Shown here piece by piece: positions 56,307 to 64,000 of a stretch of DNA of 64,000 nt. Source of the stretch: Singulisphaera sp. (lineage in GTDB: Bacteria; Planctomycetota; Planctomycetia; Isosphaerales; Isosphaeraceae). Position 1 is the first letter of the stretch, and the number at the start of each line of letters is the position of its first letter. A model generated the notes under the pieces. The model searched no databases and was not told the DNA's origin. It saw only the letters and a list, made by a program, of their open reading frames with translations. The DNA is taken from NCBI GenBank assembly GCA_027451445.1, contig DAIDJG010000420.1, positions 1 to 64,000 on the forward strand, in the 5' to 3' direction. The translations under genes and the position numbers were made by a program.

Positions 56307-58391
56307 GTGGCAACCGTGTATGAGCCTGCCGACAAGGGATCGGACGTCGTTGACCTCATGGAGCGAGTGCTGCAAAAGTTCGAGCGGTTCCGACCGATAC
56401 GGGATTGCGACGCCCGGATTGAGATCCTCTGGGCGAGCAACGAGGACGATCATCCGATTCGCTGGGGTGGCTGTCCGGCGGTGTGGAAGACAAAGGTCGT
56501 CGGTGGCGAGGAGCGGAGTCGCGGCGGTCCGGATGTTCGGATCCTGCTCGACGAGCGTCGGTTCAATCATCAGTCGGGGCTCGAGCAAGAGGCAACGCTC
56601 TTCAGTGCCCTCTACGGTCTCACCTGGTCGAAGAAGCTCGACGCCTACAAGCGGCCGAAGTTCCGCCTCGAGGTGTTCAACATCCACGTTACGGGGTTCA
56701 TTCAAGCCTACCAGGAATACGGCCGCCATTCGCTCGAGTCGAGGTCGTACGAGGTTCTGAAGAACGCATTCTCGCAGTTGCTGTTGTCGTTTGGTGATCA
56801 GACCGAGTCGACCGAGGCCTTGGCATCCGGCCGTACTCCGGAGGACGTCATCCGTCGCGTCATCAGTGCCCTCGAGGCATTCGACGATCAGGCGAGGGTC
56901 GAGTTTGGACAGACCTCGCTGAGCGAACTTGAGCTCCCGGAGTTGCTGGTCACTCAGCTTGACGGCCAGGGTTACGAGACCGTCGACAACGTTCTGGCGC
57001 GCGTCACTCGCGGGTTCTTTCTGGACCGCATCGACCATATGAACGAGTCTCGCGCGTTGATGGTCGCCGAAACGATCGCGGTCAAGTTTGCGGCCTGGTC
57101 GGCGGCATTGCTCCGCGCGTCCGCGGCGAAACTTAACGACGACGTTGCGGCCGCGGTTCGGACGGTCGAGGCCTCCAGGGCGGAAGTCAACGCCGCGTTC
57201 CCGATCGCCGAGTCGCCGACCGACGAGGCCGCGGAGTGGCGAAAATTGTTTCTCCGCGTTCTTGACGTCCCATCGTCCGTTCTCGGACGGATCCAGGATT
57301 CGACGGAGATGCTCACTCTCGGGGAACTCGATGATTTCTACGCCGAATTCGATGAGGATCACGAGGGAGCTATCGAGGCGCTGGCGACGACTTGCGGTAT
57401 CACCTCCGATGAGGCTCGATCGGTGTTTGATGCTCTTGCGAGCGTTCACACCGAGCCAACGTCGGCCCCCTCGACCTGGCGCGAACTGTCGATCGATGCT
57501 CTCGGTCTTGATGCCGACCTTGTCCAGCTCGCCCGGCAAGCGGGGGTCGACACCGCGGGCGCGCTCGACGCCTGGCTCCGCGGCGACTCCAAGGGGCTCG
57601 AGGACTCGGCCCGCGATGCCTATATCGAAGCGCTCGACGCGGTCGAGATGCCGAACCGCTCGTGTCAGCGCTGCCTGTTTGTTCGTGCCGGCGGCGACGT
57701 CTGCCCGCGGTGTCAGTCGAAGGCCTGGAACCGCACGGCGGACGATCCTGGCAAGCTCGACGAACTGCAGGCGCAGTCGTGGAAGGCCGCGGCGGAACAC
57801 TCCAGCCTCGACATTTACGGGCAGGGAGAGCGCGAGCCGGATCCGTCTTCACCGGGAACGCTTCGGATCGGCACCAAGGATGTGCCGATCAAGGGGCCGA
57901 TGGTCGAAGAGGACGATGCCAAGCCGAAGAAACGGCGTAAGCCTAAGCTGAAGAGCTTTGACGTCTACGATTGCCCGATCGGCGGAAGCAGTCGGAAATT
58001 CGTCGGCACTGTCGAGGCCTCGGATCCTGACAAGGCCAAGCAAGAGGCGATCGGTCGATTCCCCGAGCTGAAAGGGCGGCCGGTGACTGACCTTCGCGTT
58101 GTCGTCGTTCCTACGCCGAAGACGCCAAAGCAGCGCGATGCGTTCTACGGCAACCGCGAAGATCCCGCCGAGGTCAACCCGTTGCTCGATCTCTTTTCTG
58201 TGTATCAGGCCAGGAAGAAGGTTCCTCTCTACCTGGTCCGGGCGACGTCGCTTCGCGAGGCCGTCGACTACGTGAAGTCTCAGCATCCGGCAACCTCGAA
58301 ACTCGACGTCAAGCCCGCGCCGGTCGACTTCGACACGAAGGGCTTTATCGTCAAGATCGCCGTCAAGAGTCCTGCTGCGGCGGCCATTTGA
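56307..58391 (+). CDS. Large early protein: degenerate metallopeptidase-like domain plus zinc ribbon
   Basis: 694 aa from the GTG at 56307 (GAGGAG upstream); the track start at 55962 lies in another gene. Residues about 30-160 resemble phage putative-metallopeptidase domains (ARIEILWASNEDDHPIRWGG, YKRPKFRLEVFNIHVTGFIQ), but the expected HExxH is replaced by EQEATLFSALYG, so it is probably not catalytic. The middle is helical. A zinc ribbon (RSCQRCLFVRAGGDVCPRC) lies near residue 455. Two similar small C-terminal domains follow (KFVGTVEASDPDKAKQEAIG, VPLYLVRATSLREAVDYV). Overall role unknown. Confidence 0.6.
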   Translation: MATVYEPADKGSDVVDLMERVLQKFERFRPIRDCDARIEILWASNEDDHPIRWGGCPAVWKTKVVGGEERSRGGPDVRILLDERRFNHQSGLEQEATLFSALYGLTWSKKLDAYKRPKFRLEVFNIHVTGFIQAYQEYGRHSLESRSYEVLKNAFSQLLLSFGDQTESTEALASGRTPEDVIRRVISALEAFDDQARVEFGQTSLSELELPELLVTQLDGQGYETVDNVLARVTRGFFLDRIDHMNESRALMVAETIAVKFAAWSAALLRASAAKLNDDVAAAVRTVEASRAEVNAAFPIAESPTDEAAEWRKLFLRVLDVPSSVLGRIQDSTEMLTLGELDDFYAEFDEDHEGAIEALATTCGITSDEARSVFDALASVHTEPTSAPSTWRELSIDALGLDADLVQLARQAGVDTAGALDAWLRGDSKGLEDSARDAYIEALDAVEMPNRSCQRCLFVRAGGDVCPRCQSKAWNRTADDPGKLDELQAQSWKAAAEHSSLDIYGQGEREPDPSSPGTLRIGTKDVPIKGPMVEEDDAKPKKRRKPKLKSFDVYDCPIGGSSRKFVGTVEASDPDKAKQEAIGRFPELKGRPVTDLRVVVVPTPKTPKQRDAFYGNREDPAEVNPLLDLFSVYQARKKVPLYLVRATSLREAVDYVKSQHPATSKLDVKPAPVDFDTKGFIVKIAVKSPAAAAI

Positions 58392-58417
58392 TCGGCTCGA
58401 GGATAACCGAGGATTCT

Positions 58418-58636
58418 ATGACTTACGACAAGGTTCGCTGCGGCACCTGCGGTGTGCCCTGGTCAGAGCATACCGAGGCCTGCCCGAGACACGCGCACCG
58501 TCCGCGCTGTCTCGGGCACGAGTTGCCGCCGCGAGAGATCGACTTCAAGTGCTGCGACCGGGCCGGAGAGTACAACGGCTTTGCGTCGGGGCCCCTGCTG
58601 TTTACCTGTCCGGAGAGCTGCTCCTGCCATGACTGA
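58418..58636 (+). CDS. Small Cys-rich zinc-binding protein
   Basis: 72 aa from the ATG at 58418 (track start 30 bp earlier). RCGTCGVPWSEHTEACPRHA and later FKCCDRAGEYN and TCPESCSC give nine or more cysteines, likely two zinc sites. Function unknown. Its end overlaps the nuclease gene start by 8 bp. Confidence 0.55.
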   Translation: MTYDKVRCGTCGVPWSEHTEACPRHAHRPRCLGHELPPREIDFKCCDRAGEYNGFASGPLLFTCPESCSCHD

Positions 58637-59060
58637 GGCGCTTGTTAAACGCTGTTGCACCGAGGCCGAGGTCCTCGTGCAGGTCCTCGAGGCATGCCGC
58701 ATGTACGGGATTGACGTCGACCGCCAGAACACGGGCGCCGGCGTCAACCCGTCCGGTCAGAAGGTGCGGTTTGGCCAGCCCGGAAATAGCGATGTCTCGG
58801 GCATGCTCCCGGATGGCCGGAAGCTGGACATCGAGGTCAAGCGCGAGGACTTCGATCCGTCGAGGCTCAGAGGGAAAAAGCTCGAGCACTTCAAACGTCA
58901 GCTCGCGCGGCTCCGTCGTACGAACGAGCAAGGCGGCGTCGGATTTTGGACCGACAACGTCGACCTGGTCTTCAAGGTGTTGCCGATCGTTCTCGCTGGC
59001 GGTCGTGTTGAGGAGACCGAGTTGGGGGAGCTGCACGTCGTTCCCAGGAGTCAAATGTGA
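58629..59060 (+). CDS. VRR-NUC domain nuclease
   Basis: 143 aa from the ATG at 58629. The nuclease core shows TEAEVLVQVLEACRMYGIDV, then NTGAGVNPSGQKVRFG, SDVSGMLPDGRKLDIEVKRE (the D...ExK metal site) and EHFKRQLARLRRTN. VRR-NUC proteins cut branched DNA such as Holliday junctions. The gene is coupled to the methylase by a 4-bp overlap. Confidence 0.87.
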   Translation: MTEALVKRCCTEAEVLVQVLEACRMYGIDVDRQNTGAGVNPSGQKVRFGQPGNSDVSGMLPDGRKLDIEVKREDFDPSRLRGKKLEHFKRQLARLRRTNEQGGVGFWTDNVDLVFKVLPIVLAGGRVEETELGELHVVPRSQM

Positions 59061-59908
59061 GTTCTGCACCCTCGAGGCCTGTTCTTCGGTACCACGGTGG
59101 CAAGTGGCGTCTTGCCCGTTGGATCATCAGCCACTTTCCAAAGCATCGGACCTACGTCGAGCCTTACTGCGGCGCGGCATCCGTGCTGATGCAAAAACCG
59201 AGGTGCTATTCCGAGGTGATCAACGACCTCGATGGGGACATTACCAATCTCTTCTCGATCCTTCGCGATCCGGCTCGAGCCCAGAACCTTCAAACGGCTT
59301 TGGAGTTGACCCCGTTCAGTCGTTCGGAGTTTCGCCTGGCCTATCAGCCAACCGATGATCCGCTCGAGCAGGCCCGTCGGCTGGTGGTTCGATCGTTTCA
59401 GGGATTTGGATCCGCGGCTCACAATCCGCGCCATGGAACCTCGTTTCGCTTCAACGCAAATCGTCGCGGTACGACTCCGGCTCTCGACTGGTCGCGCTAC
59501 CCTGGTTGCATTCCGGCGTTCGTCGAACGCATGCAGGGCGTCATCGTCGAAAACCTTCCCGCGTTGGCTGTCATTCGTCAACACCAGCGACCGGATACGC
59601 TCTTCTACGTGGATCCTCCCTATCCTCGATCGACGCGGAGGATGCTGGTCGAGAGCGGTAAGCGTGGTTACGTGCACGAAATGACGGACGATCAACATCG
59701 CGAGCTCGCCTACGTCCTCCGAGGCCTGAAGGCAATGGTCGTTATTTCTGGTTACGCGTGCCCGTTGTACGACAGGGAGCTTTACCCGGACTGGATCCGG
59801 GTGGAGCGCCGTTCCCTGGCGGACAAATCGCAGCCAAGGATCGAGTGTCTTTGGCTGTCGCCGAGTACCTCTCGCCGGATCCAGCCGTCGCTCTTCAAGG
59901 AGGTGTGA
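59057..59908 (+). CDS. DNA adenine N6-methyltransferase (Dam/D12 class)
   Basis: 283 aa, GTG overlapping the nuclease stop. Motif I is RYHGGKWRLARWIISHFPKH with YVEPYCGAASVLMQ; motif IV is FYVDPPYPRSTR (DPPY); LVVRSFQGFG and the C-terminal IECLWLSPS follow. It transfers a methyl group to adenine in DNA. No cognate endonuclease is seen, so it is an orphan methylase, perhaps protecting phage DNA from restriction. Confidence 0.92.
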   Translation: MSSAPSRPVLRYHGGKWRLARWIISHFPKHRTYVEPYCGAASVLMQKPRCYSEVINDLDGDITNLFSILRDPARAQNLQTALELTPFSRSEFRLAYQPTDDPLEQARRLVVRSFQGFGSAAHNPRHGTSFRFNANRRGTTPALDWSRYPGCIPAFVERMQGVIVENLPALAVIRQHQRPDTLFYVDPPYPRSTRRMLVESGKRGYVHEMTDDQHRELAYVLRGLKAMVVISGYACPLYDRELYPDWIRVERRSLADKSQPRIECLWLSPSTSRRIQPSLFKEV

Positions 59909-59921
59909 GATCGTTTGTTGG

Positions 59922-60059
59922 TTGTTTCGCTTGTTGTTTCCCCGTCGTCGCTCGGTGCCGACGTTCCGAGTCATCGTCATTCAGGGGCCGGCGGACCAAA
60001 TTCGAGCGATGGCGGCGGCCGGCATCCGTGTCCAGCTAAAAAGGGGTAAGAAAACGTGA
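59922..60059 (+). CDS. Putative small early protein (45 aa)
   Basis: Too short for the track. It reads from a TTG at 59922: LFRLLFPRRRSVPTFRVIVI then QGPADQIRAMAAAGIRVQLK. AAGGAGGTG lies upstream at a rather long distance. The stop overlaps the next gene's GTG. The regular strand-helix-strand pattern and the overlap favour a real gene, but this is uncertain. Confidence 0.35.
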   Translation: MFRLLFPRRRSVPTFRVIVIQGPADQIRAMAAAGIRVQLKRGKKT

Positions 60060-60379
60060 GTTCGCCCGCGGTCACACCACTGATCTTGCAACCTGGTGAA
60101 GCTGCAGCTCGGCTCGGCCTTACCCGCGCCGACCTGGTCGCGATCATCCGCCGGCGGCAATACGGCTTCACCGAGATCAAGCCCGGGGGTAAGCCCGGCG
60201 ATCGCGGCCCAAACCGGTGGGGTCTCACCGAGGCCCAGATCGCGGCGATCGTCCGCGGGCAGGCCAAGGTGCTGCCCGATCCGGCGGGCTCCGACAAGCC
60301 GGACCGGATCCCGGCGTCGACGAACCTTTCGCCAGACGGGAAATCCCGTTTACCGCGTATTGGCCGGGCGAGGATGTGA
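60056..60379 (+). CDS. HTH protein, excisionase candidate
   Basis: 107 aa, GTG start. LQPGEAAARLGLTRADLVAI and IRRRQYGFTEIKPGG form an HTH with wing of the MerR/Xis type; GLTEAQIAAIVRGQ follows. It converges with the integrase, overlapping by 30 bp. Excisionases are often small HTH proteins next to int, so this is the better of two Xis candidates. Confidence 0.6.
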   Translation: MSSPAVTPLILQPGEAAARLGLTRADLVAIIRRRQYGFTEIKPGGKPGDRGPNRWGLTEAQIAAIVRGQAKVLPDPAGSDKPDRIPASTNLSPDGKSRLPRIGRARM

Positions 60380-61639
60380 ACGCACCCGGCCTGCGACAAG
60401 CTTCTCGGCCGCTGTCTGGAGGTGTGAGTCCAGCAAGTGGCCGTAGTGCTTGTAGATCATCTCTGGGCTCGTTCCTGTCAGCTCGGCCACGGTCGGCACG
60501 TCGACGCCCAACATCAAGAGCGACGATATCGCCGTGTGGCGCCAGCGGTAATTCACCAGCTTTTCGGCCCCTTGGTCACTGACCGCGACTCCCGCGAACC
60601 ATGCCTCTCGACCTGTCACCTTCTCCTTTCGCTTGATCCTCTCCCGTAACTCACCCTGGATCCCGATCAACTCTCGGCGAACGCGCAGAGTCGTCTTGGA
60701 CAGCACCGAACCACTTTCCCACGGTTCATCCGCGCCTTCTCCACCACGGCCGGCGCGGTGAATGAAGACCCATTCCTGGCTCGGCGGTGAAGCTGCGAGT
60801 CGTCGGAGCGCTCGAGTCAAGGAGGGCGTGAAGTAGATCGTTCGGGGCTTGCGCGTTTTTCGGCCTGCCTTCCACCGGTCATAGGGGATCACGCCTTTCG
60901 CGCACACGTGCCCGGCCGAAGTCGTCCACCCGTCCCAACGAATGTCGATCCACTTCAGCCGGCAGAGCTCCATCGGACGCGCGCCGGTCCGAATCAAGAC
61001 TCTCTGGAGTAGCAGGGTGTACCGATCGTAGCGGCCTCGAATCGACTTTCGATCGAACCTTCGTAGCCAGTGAGCGACAAAGGCCGCGGCTTCCTTCCTT
61101 TCGGCAAAGCGGGCCGGCGACTGGGGAACGCTCGGCAGGCGGAACCCCTGAGTCGGGTTGCTCGGAATCAGCTTCGCGGGCCGCACTGCCCAGTTCAGCG
61201 CCGCACGGGCCGAGGCGCAGACGTTCCGCGCGTACGTCGGCGAATAGGTTCCCTCGAGACGTTGCCCGAAAGCCGTCATGTCGTCTGGCTCGAGGCCTGC
61301 AACCGCTCGGGCGCCGAGGGCTCGACTGAAGATCCCAAGGTGAATCTGTTTGTTGGCGTATTCTGAGTTCGCCAGCTTCCCTTCGTTGCGAAGCCGCTCG
61401 GCATGTGCGAGGTAATGTTCGCAGACCATCGCGATCGTAGCCTCGCCGTCTGCGCAAGGGCCGGCCGCCTGGCGTCTGATCTCGCCCTCCATCCAATCCC
61501 AGGCCTTCCCCTCGTCCGCCTTGCCGATCTCGGCCGGGGCGAAGACTTCCCGGGCCCGTCCGTTTTCGTCGCGCTCCCCGATGTTCGCATACCACCTTTG
61601 TCGCTTGTCGTGCCATCGCGGCTTCGCTTGTCGAGGCAT
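60350..61639 (-). CDS. int: Tyrosine-type integrase
   Basis: 429 aa from the ATG at 61639. An N-terminal arm-binding domain (KRQRWYANIGERDENGRARE) and a SAM-like core-binding domain precede the catalytic domain: Arg in RTGARPMELCRLKW, the box LVNYRWRHTAISSLLMLG and the nucleophile Tyr in MIYKHYGHLL (about residue 399). Unusually, box II has Y-x-x-R instead of H-x-x-R, and the later LGH is LTGTS. It lies 188 bp from attR, and arm sites lie between. It would recombine attP with the tRNA-Arg gene. Confidence 0.93.
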   Translation of the reverse strand: MPRQAKPRWHDKRQRWYANIGERDENGRAREVFAPAEIGKADEGKAWDWMEGEIRRQAAGPCADGEATIAMVCEHYLAHAERLRNEGKLANSEYANKQIHLGIFSRALGARAVAGLEPDDMTAFGQRLEGTYSPTYARNVCASARAALNWAVRPAKLIPSNPTQGFRLPSVPQSPARFAERKEAAAFVAHWLRRFDRKSIRGRYDRYTLLLQRVLIRTGARPMELCRLKWIDIRWDGWTTSAGHVCAKGVIPYDRWKAGRKTRKPRTIYFTPSLTRALRRLAASPPSQEWVFIHRAGRGGEGADEPWESGSVLSKTTLRVRRELIGIQGELRERIKRKEKVTGREAWFAGVAVSDQGAEKLVNYRWRHTAISSLLMLGVDVPTVAELTGTSPEMIYKHYGHLLDSHLQTAAEKLVAGRVRSHPRPANTR

Positions 61640-61717
61640 GATCGGACCTCCAGTAAGTGAGCTTTAGTCCACTATACTCGGTGATCCGAACCTCTGCTAA
61701 CCCTTTTTCCGCTGCCG

Positions 61718-61750
61718 TTGAACGATGCGTTGAACGATTTTTAGAACGAC
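61718..61750 (+). promoter_or_regulatory. Integrase arm-type sites, right arm (3 copies, 12-bp period)
   Basis: TTGAACGAT at 61718 and 61730 and TAGAACGAC at 61742 start exactly 12 bp apart, in the same orientation as the left-arm pair. The consensus T(T/A)GAACGA(C/T) is thus found five times near the prophage ends. Confidence 0.7.
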
Positions 61751-61792
61751 GGCGACGATTTCGGGCGGTCGAAAGTCGTCTGGCAGGAAATG

Positions 61793-61819
61793 AAAAAAGC
61801 CCTGGTTTCCCAGGGCTTT
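61793..61819 (-). terminator. Phage-supplied terminator for tRNA-Arg
   Basis: On the reverse strand AAAGCCCTGG and CCAGGGCTTT form a 10-bp stem with a 4-nt loop, followed by TTTTTT in total. It lies 10 bp past the tRNA 3' end inside the prophage, replacing the host terminator now stranded at 24960. Confidence 0.88.
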
Positions 61820-61827
61820 GCGTCGTC

Positions 61828-61903
<76 letters not shown>

Positions 61904-62190
61904 GTTACGCCTCGTTGTATGCGGCGAGGAGTTATGGTAGCGAACTCACGCCGCCGTCGCAAACCCAAGTGCCGAAAAAAACGTTGAAAGGCTGGCAAAT
62001 CGTCGCTTTTTTGAGGTTCAAACAGCCCATTGAGCACCTTCGTCCGGCACGGTTTCGGGTGGCGAACGGATTTCCTTTTATGCCAGGAACCACGACGATG
62101 GTGCGTCGCAGACGACGGTTTCATACGTTAGTATTGGGGGCGAGCAAGCGACGAGATGAACGAGCAAAACGTGGCGAGGCAACCTCACTC

Positions 62191-64000
62191 ATGCGATCGT
62201 GCCGCCCGACGATTGGTTTTGTCCTTCTCAACCTGCTGTTCTGGGGCACACCCTTTGGCGCCTTCGCTGCGCCTCCGCGGGCGAACGAACCCGCGTTACC
62301 CGGCTTTCGCGTTCCTGAGGGACTGACGGTCGAGCGCTTTGCCGACGAGACCCAACTCGCCAATCCGGTCGCGTTCTGCCTTGACGAGCGGGGGCGAGTT
62401 TACGTGGCCGAGGAGTATCGGTTCAACCGAGGGACCGAGGAGAACCGCACCCGGCCGTTCTTGCTGGACGATGACCTGCAATTGCAGTCCGTGTCCGACC
62501 GTCTGGCGATGTTTCAAAAGTGGGCCGATCGATTTGAAGGAGGAATGGCCTGGTTTTCCAAGCATTCGGACCAGGTGCGGTTGCTCGAGGATCGCGACGG
62601 TGATGGACGGGCCGATCGATCGACTGTCTTTGCGGACGGGTTCAACGGGCCCCTGGATGGTCTGGCCGCAGGAGTGATCGCGCGCGACGGCAACGTATAT
62701 TTCACGTGCATTCCGAACCTCTGGCTCCTGCGCGATGAGGACGGCGACGGCCGAGCGGATGTCCGCAAGGCGATCCATACCGGGTTCGGCGTGAACGCTG
62801 CATTCCTGGGGCACGACTTGCATGGCCTGGTCTGGGGACCCGACGGGAAGCTCTATTTCTCCGTCGGCGATCGCGGGTTCCATGTCGAGACGAAAGAGGG
62901 ATCCGTCCTGCATGGCCCGCGCACCGGTGCCGTGTTTCGTTGCGATCCCGACGGCGCCCACCTGGAAGTCGTGGCTCGGGGACTGCGCAATCCTCAAGAG
63001 CTTGCGTTCGACGCCTATGGCCGGTTGTTCGCGGCCGACAACAACTGCGATATGGGGGACCATGCCAGGCTGGTTTACATTCTTGAGGGAGCTGACTCAG
63101 GATGGAACATGGCCTACCAGACGATCCGCGAGCCCTACTTGACGGGACCGTGGCACGCCGAGCGCATGTGGCACCTGCCGCACAAGGGGCAACCGGCCTG
63201 GATTGTGCCCTGTGTGGCCAGGCTCGGCGCTGGACCTTCCGGCTTTGCGGTGTATCCAGGGGTGGGGTTGCCCGAGCGTTATCGCGATCACTTCTTCTAC
63301 TGCAACTTTACCGGCAACGGTGGCGTTGAAACCTTTGGGCTGCGTCCCAAGGGTGCGGGGTTTGAGATGATCGATCACGGCGACTTCCTCAAACCGCTGA
63401 TGGCGACGGACGTTGACTTTGGATACGACGGCGCGGTTTATGTGTCGGAGTTCGGCAAGCTCGAATGGGACGGCAGCAACAAAGACGGACGGATCTATAC
63501 GGTCGCCGATCCTTCGCTGCGTGACACGGCCGTTGTCCGGCAAACGGCCAATCTCTTCCGGGATGGATTTGCAAAGCGTTCTGACGACGAACTGGCCGTT
63601 CTGCTTCGCCATGACGATATGAGAGTTCGCCTTCGGGCGCAATTCACTCTGGCCGAGCGCGGCAAGCAGGCGGTGCCCGTTTTTCAGCGCGTCCTCGCGG
63701 GTAGCCATCGACTGGCCCGGCTTCATGCCGTGTGGGGCCTGGGACAGATCGGACGCGCGGAGGCCTCGGCATTTGGCCGGCTGGTCGAAGTTCTCGGCGA
63801 TTCCGACGCGCTGATTCGTGCCCAGGCAGCAAAGGCACTGGGCGATGGTCGTTGCACGTCGGCCGCGGAGCGAATGATCGCACTTCTCAAGGATGCCGAC
63901 GCGGAGGTACGACTCAACGCGGCTCTGGCGCTGGGCAAGATCGGAACGGCTGCGGCGATTGAACCTCTCGTGGATTTCATCCGCACGAATGACGATGCGG
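62191..64000 (+). CDS. Second PVC-type dehydrogenase with HEAT repeats (runs off window)
   Basis: At least 603 aa with no stop before the window end, so it is missing from the ORF track. The ATG at 62191 gives a signal peptide (PTIGFVLLNLLFWGTPFGAF). The propeller domain shows NPVAFCLDERGRVYVAEEYR, GLVWGPDGKLYFSVGDRGFH, NPQELAFDAYGRLFAADNNC and LEGADSGWNMAYQ. HEAT-like repeats begin near residue 460 (AVPVFQRVLAGSHRLARLHA) and continue to the edge. A C-terminal cytochrome c domain, as in 4365-7226, is expected but not visible. Same family as that gene, not a close copy. Confidence 0.9.
   Translation, partial: MRSCRPTIGFVLLNLLFWGTPFGAFAAPPRANEPALPGFRVPEGLTVERFADETQLANPVAFCLDERGRVYVAEEYRFNRGTEENRTRPFLLDDDLQLQSVSDRLAMFQKWADRFEGGMAWFSKHSDQVRLLEDRDGDGRADRSTVFADGFNGPLDGLAAGVIARDGNVYFTCIPNLWLLRDEDGDGRADVRKAIHTGFGVNAAFLGHDLHGLVWGPDGKLYFSVGDRGFHVETKEGSVLHGPRTGAVFRCDPDGAHLEVVARGLRNPQELAFDAYGRLFAADNNCDMGDHARLVYILEGADSGWNMAYQTIREPYLTGPWHAERMWHLPHKGQPAWIVPCVARLGAGPSGFAVYPGVGLPERYRDHFFYCNFTGNGGVETFGLRPKGAGFEMIDHGDFLKPLMATDVDFGYDGAVYVSEFGKLEWDGSNKDGRIYTVADPSLRDTAVVRQTANLFRDGFAKRSDDELAVLLRHDDMRVRLRAQFTLAERGKQAVPVFQRVLAGSHRLARLHAVWGLGQIGRAEASAFGRLVEVLGDSDALIRAQAAKALGDGRCTSAAERMIALLKDADAEVRLNAALALGKIGTAAAIEPLVDFIRTNDDA

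Noticed and set aside
56091-57800. 569-aa reverse ORF opposite the large early gene
   Set aside because: Antisense shadow; the forward frame has zinc-ribbon and ordered domains and continuous operon overlaps.

Overview
The window looks like a high-GC planctomycete chromosome, probably Isosphaeraceae- or Gemmata-like. The flanks carry characteristic Planctomycetota genes: two long secreted dehydrogenases with beta-propeller, HEAT-repeat and (in the complete copy) cytochrome-c parts, an EF-hand/deiodinase-like protein, a sedolisin with the N-terminal LECLEERLVPA motif, an isochorismatase-ThuA fusion and a DapA-like aldolase. The genus cannot be fixed from sequence alone.

Left flank (1-24997), ordinary host DNA: the N-terminus of a heavy-metal RND adaptor, a small secreted protein, a double carboxymuconolactone-decarboxylase protein, the EF-hand/deiodinase protein, a large PVC-type cytochrome-c dehydrogenase, an FHA-GAF-GAF hybrid histidine kinase, an MBL-fold hydrolase, a membrane protein + YceI pair divergent from a MarR regulator, the sedolisin, a thioredoxin-TPR protein, an esterase, a repeat region with a 32-bp perfect inverted repeat, a PilZ-like protein, isochorismatase-ThuA, DapA-like and SGNH hydrolase genes.

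Prophage (24998-61875, about 36.9 kb): a siphovirus-like HK97-type prophage inserted into the 3' half of a tRNA-Arg(ACG) gene. Its ends are exact 48-bp direct repeats. The tyrosine integrase lies next to attR, and arrays of a 9-bp motif with 12-bp period lie just inside both ends. Left to right: attL; an initiator-like tRNA-fMet with its own promoter; a one-spacer CRISPR-like array; a zinc-ribbon gene; a run of small membrane and secreted proteins with a cysteine-peptidase-like protein (probable lysis/accessory block); an Acb2/Tad1-like anti-CBASS candidate; HNH; a reversed two-gene cassette (PLD-like plus P27-like) with a near-consensus promoter; terminase, portal, protease, capsid, connectors; tail genes with a -1 frameshift in the chaperone; tape measure and tail proteins; a double glycosyltransferase; two reversed membrane genes; a CI-like repressor with a divergent early promoter overlapping a perfect palindrome; and an early operon (pentapeptide-repeat protein, CsrA, ERF annealing protein, replication-like HTH protein, VRR-NUC nuclease, adenine methylase, Xis-like protein), then the integrase.

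Right flank (61876-64000): the 5' half of the tRNA-Arg gene (whole again because the phage supplies the 3' half and a terminator) and a second PVC-type dehydrogenase that runs off the window.

The prophage appears complete for integration, repression, packaging, head and tail assembly. The most unusual part is its left arm, which packs a leaderless initiator-like tRNA, a mini-CRISPR and a probable cyclic-nucleotide sponge between attL and the packaging genes.
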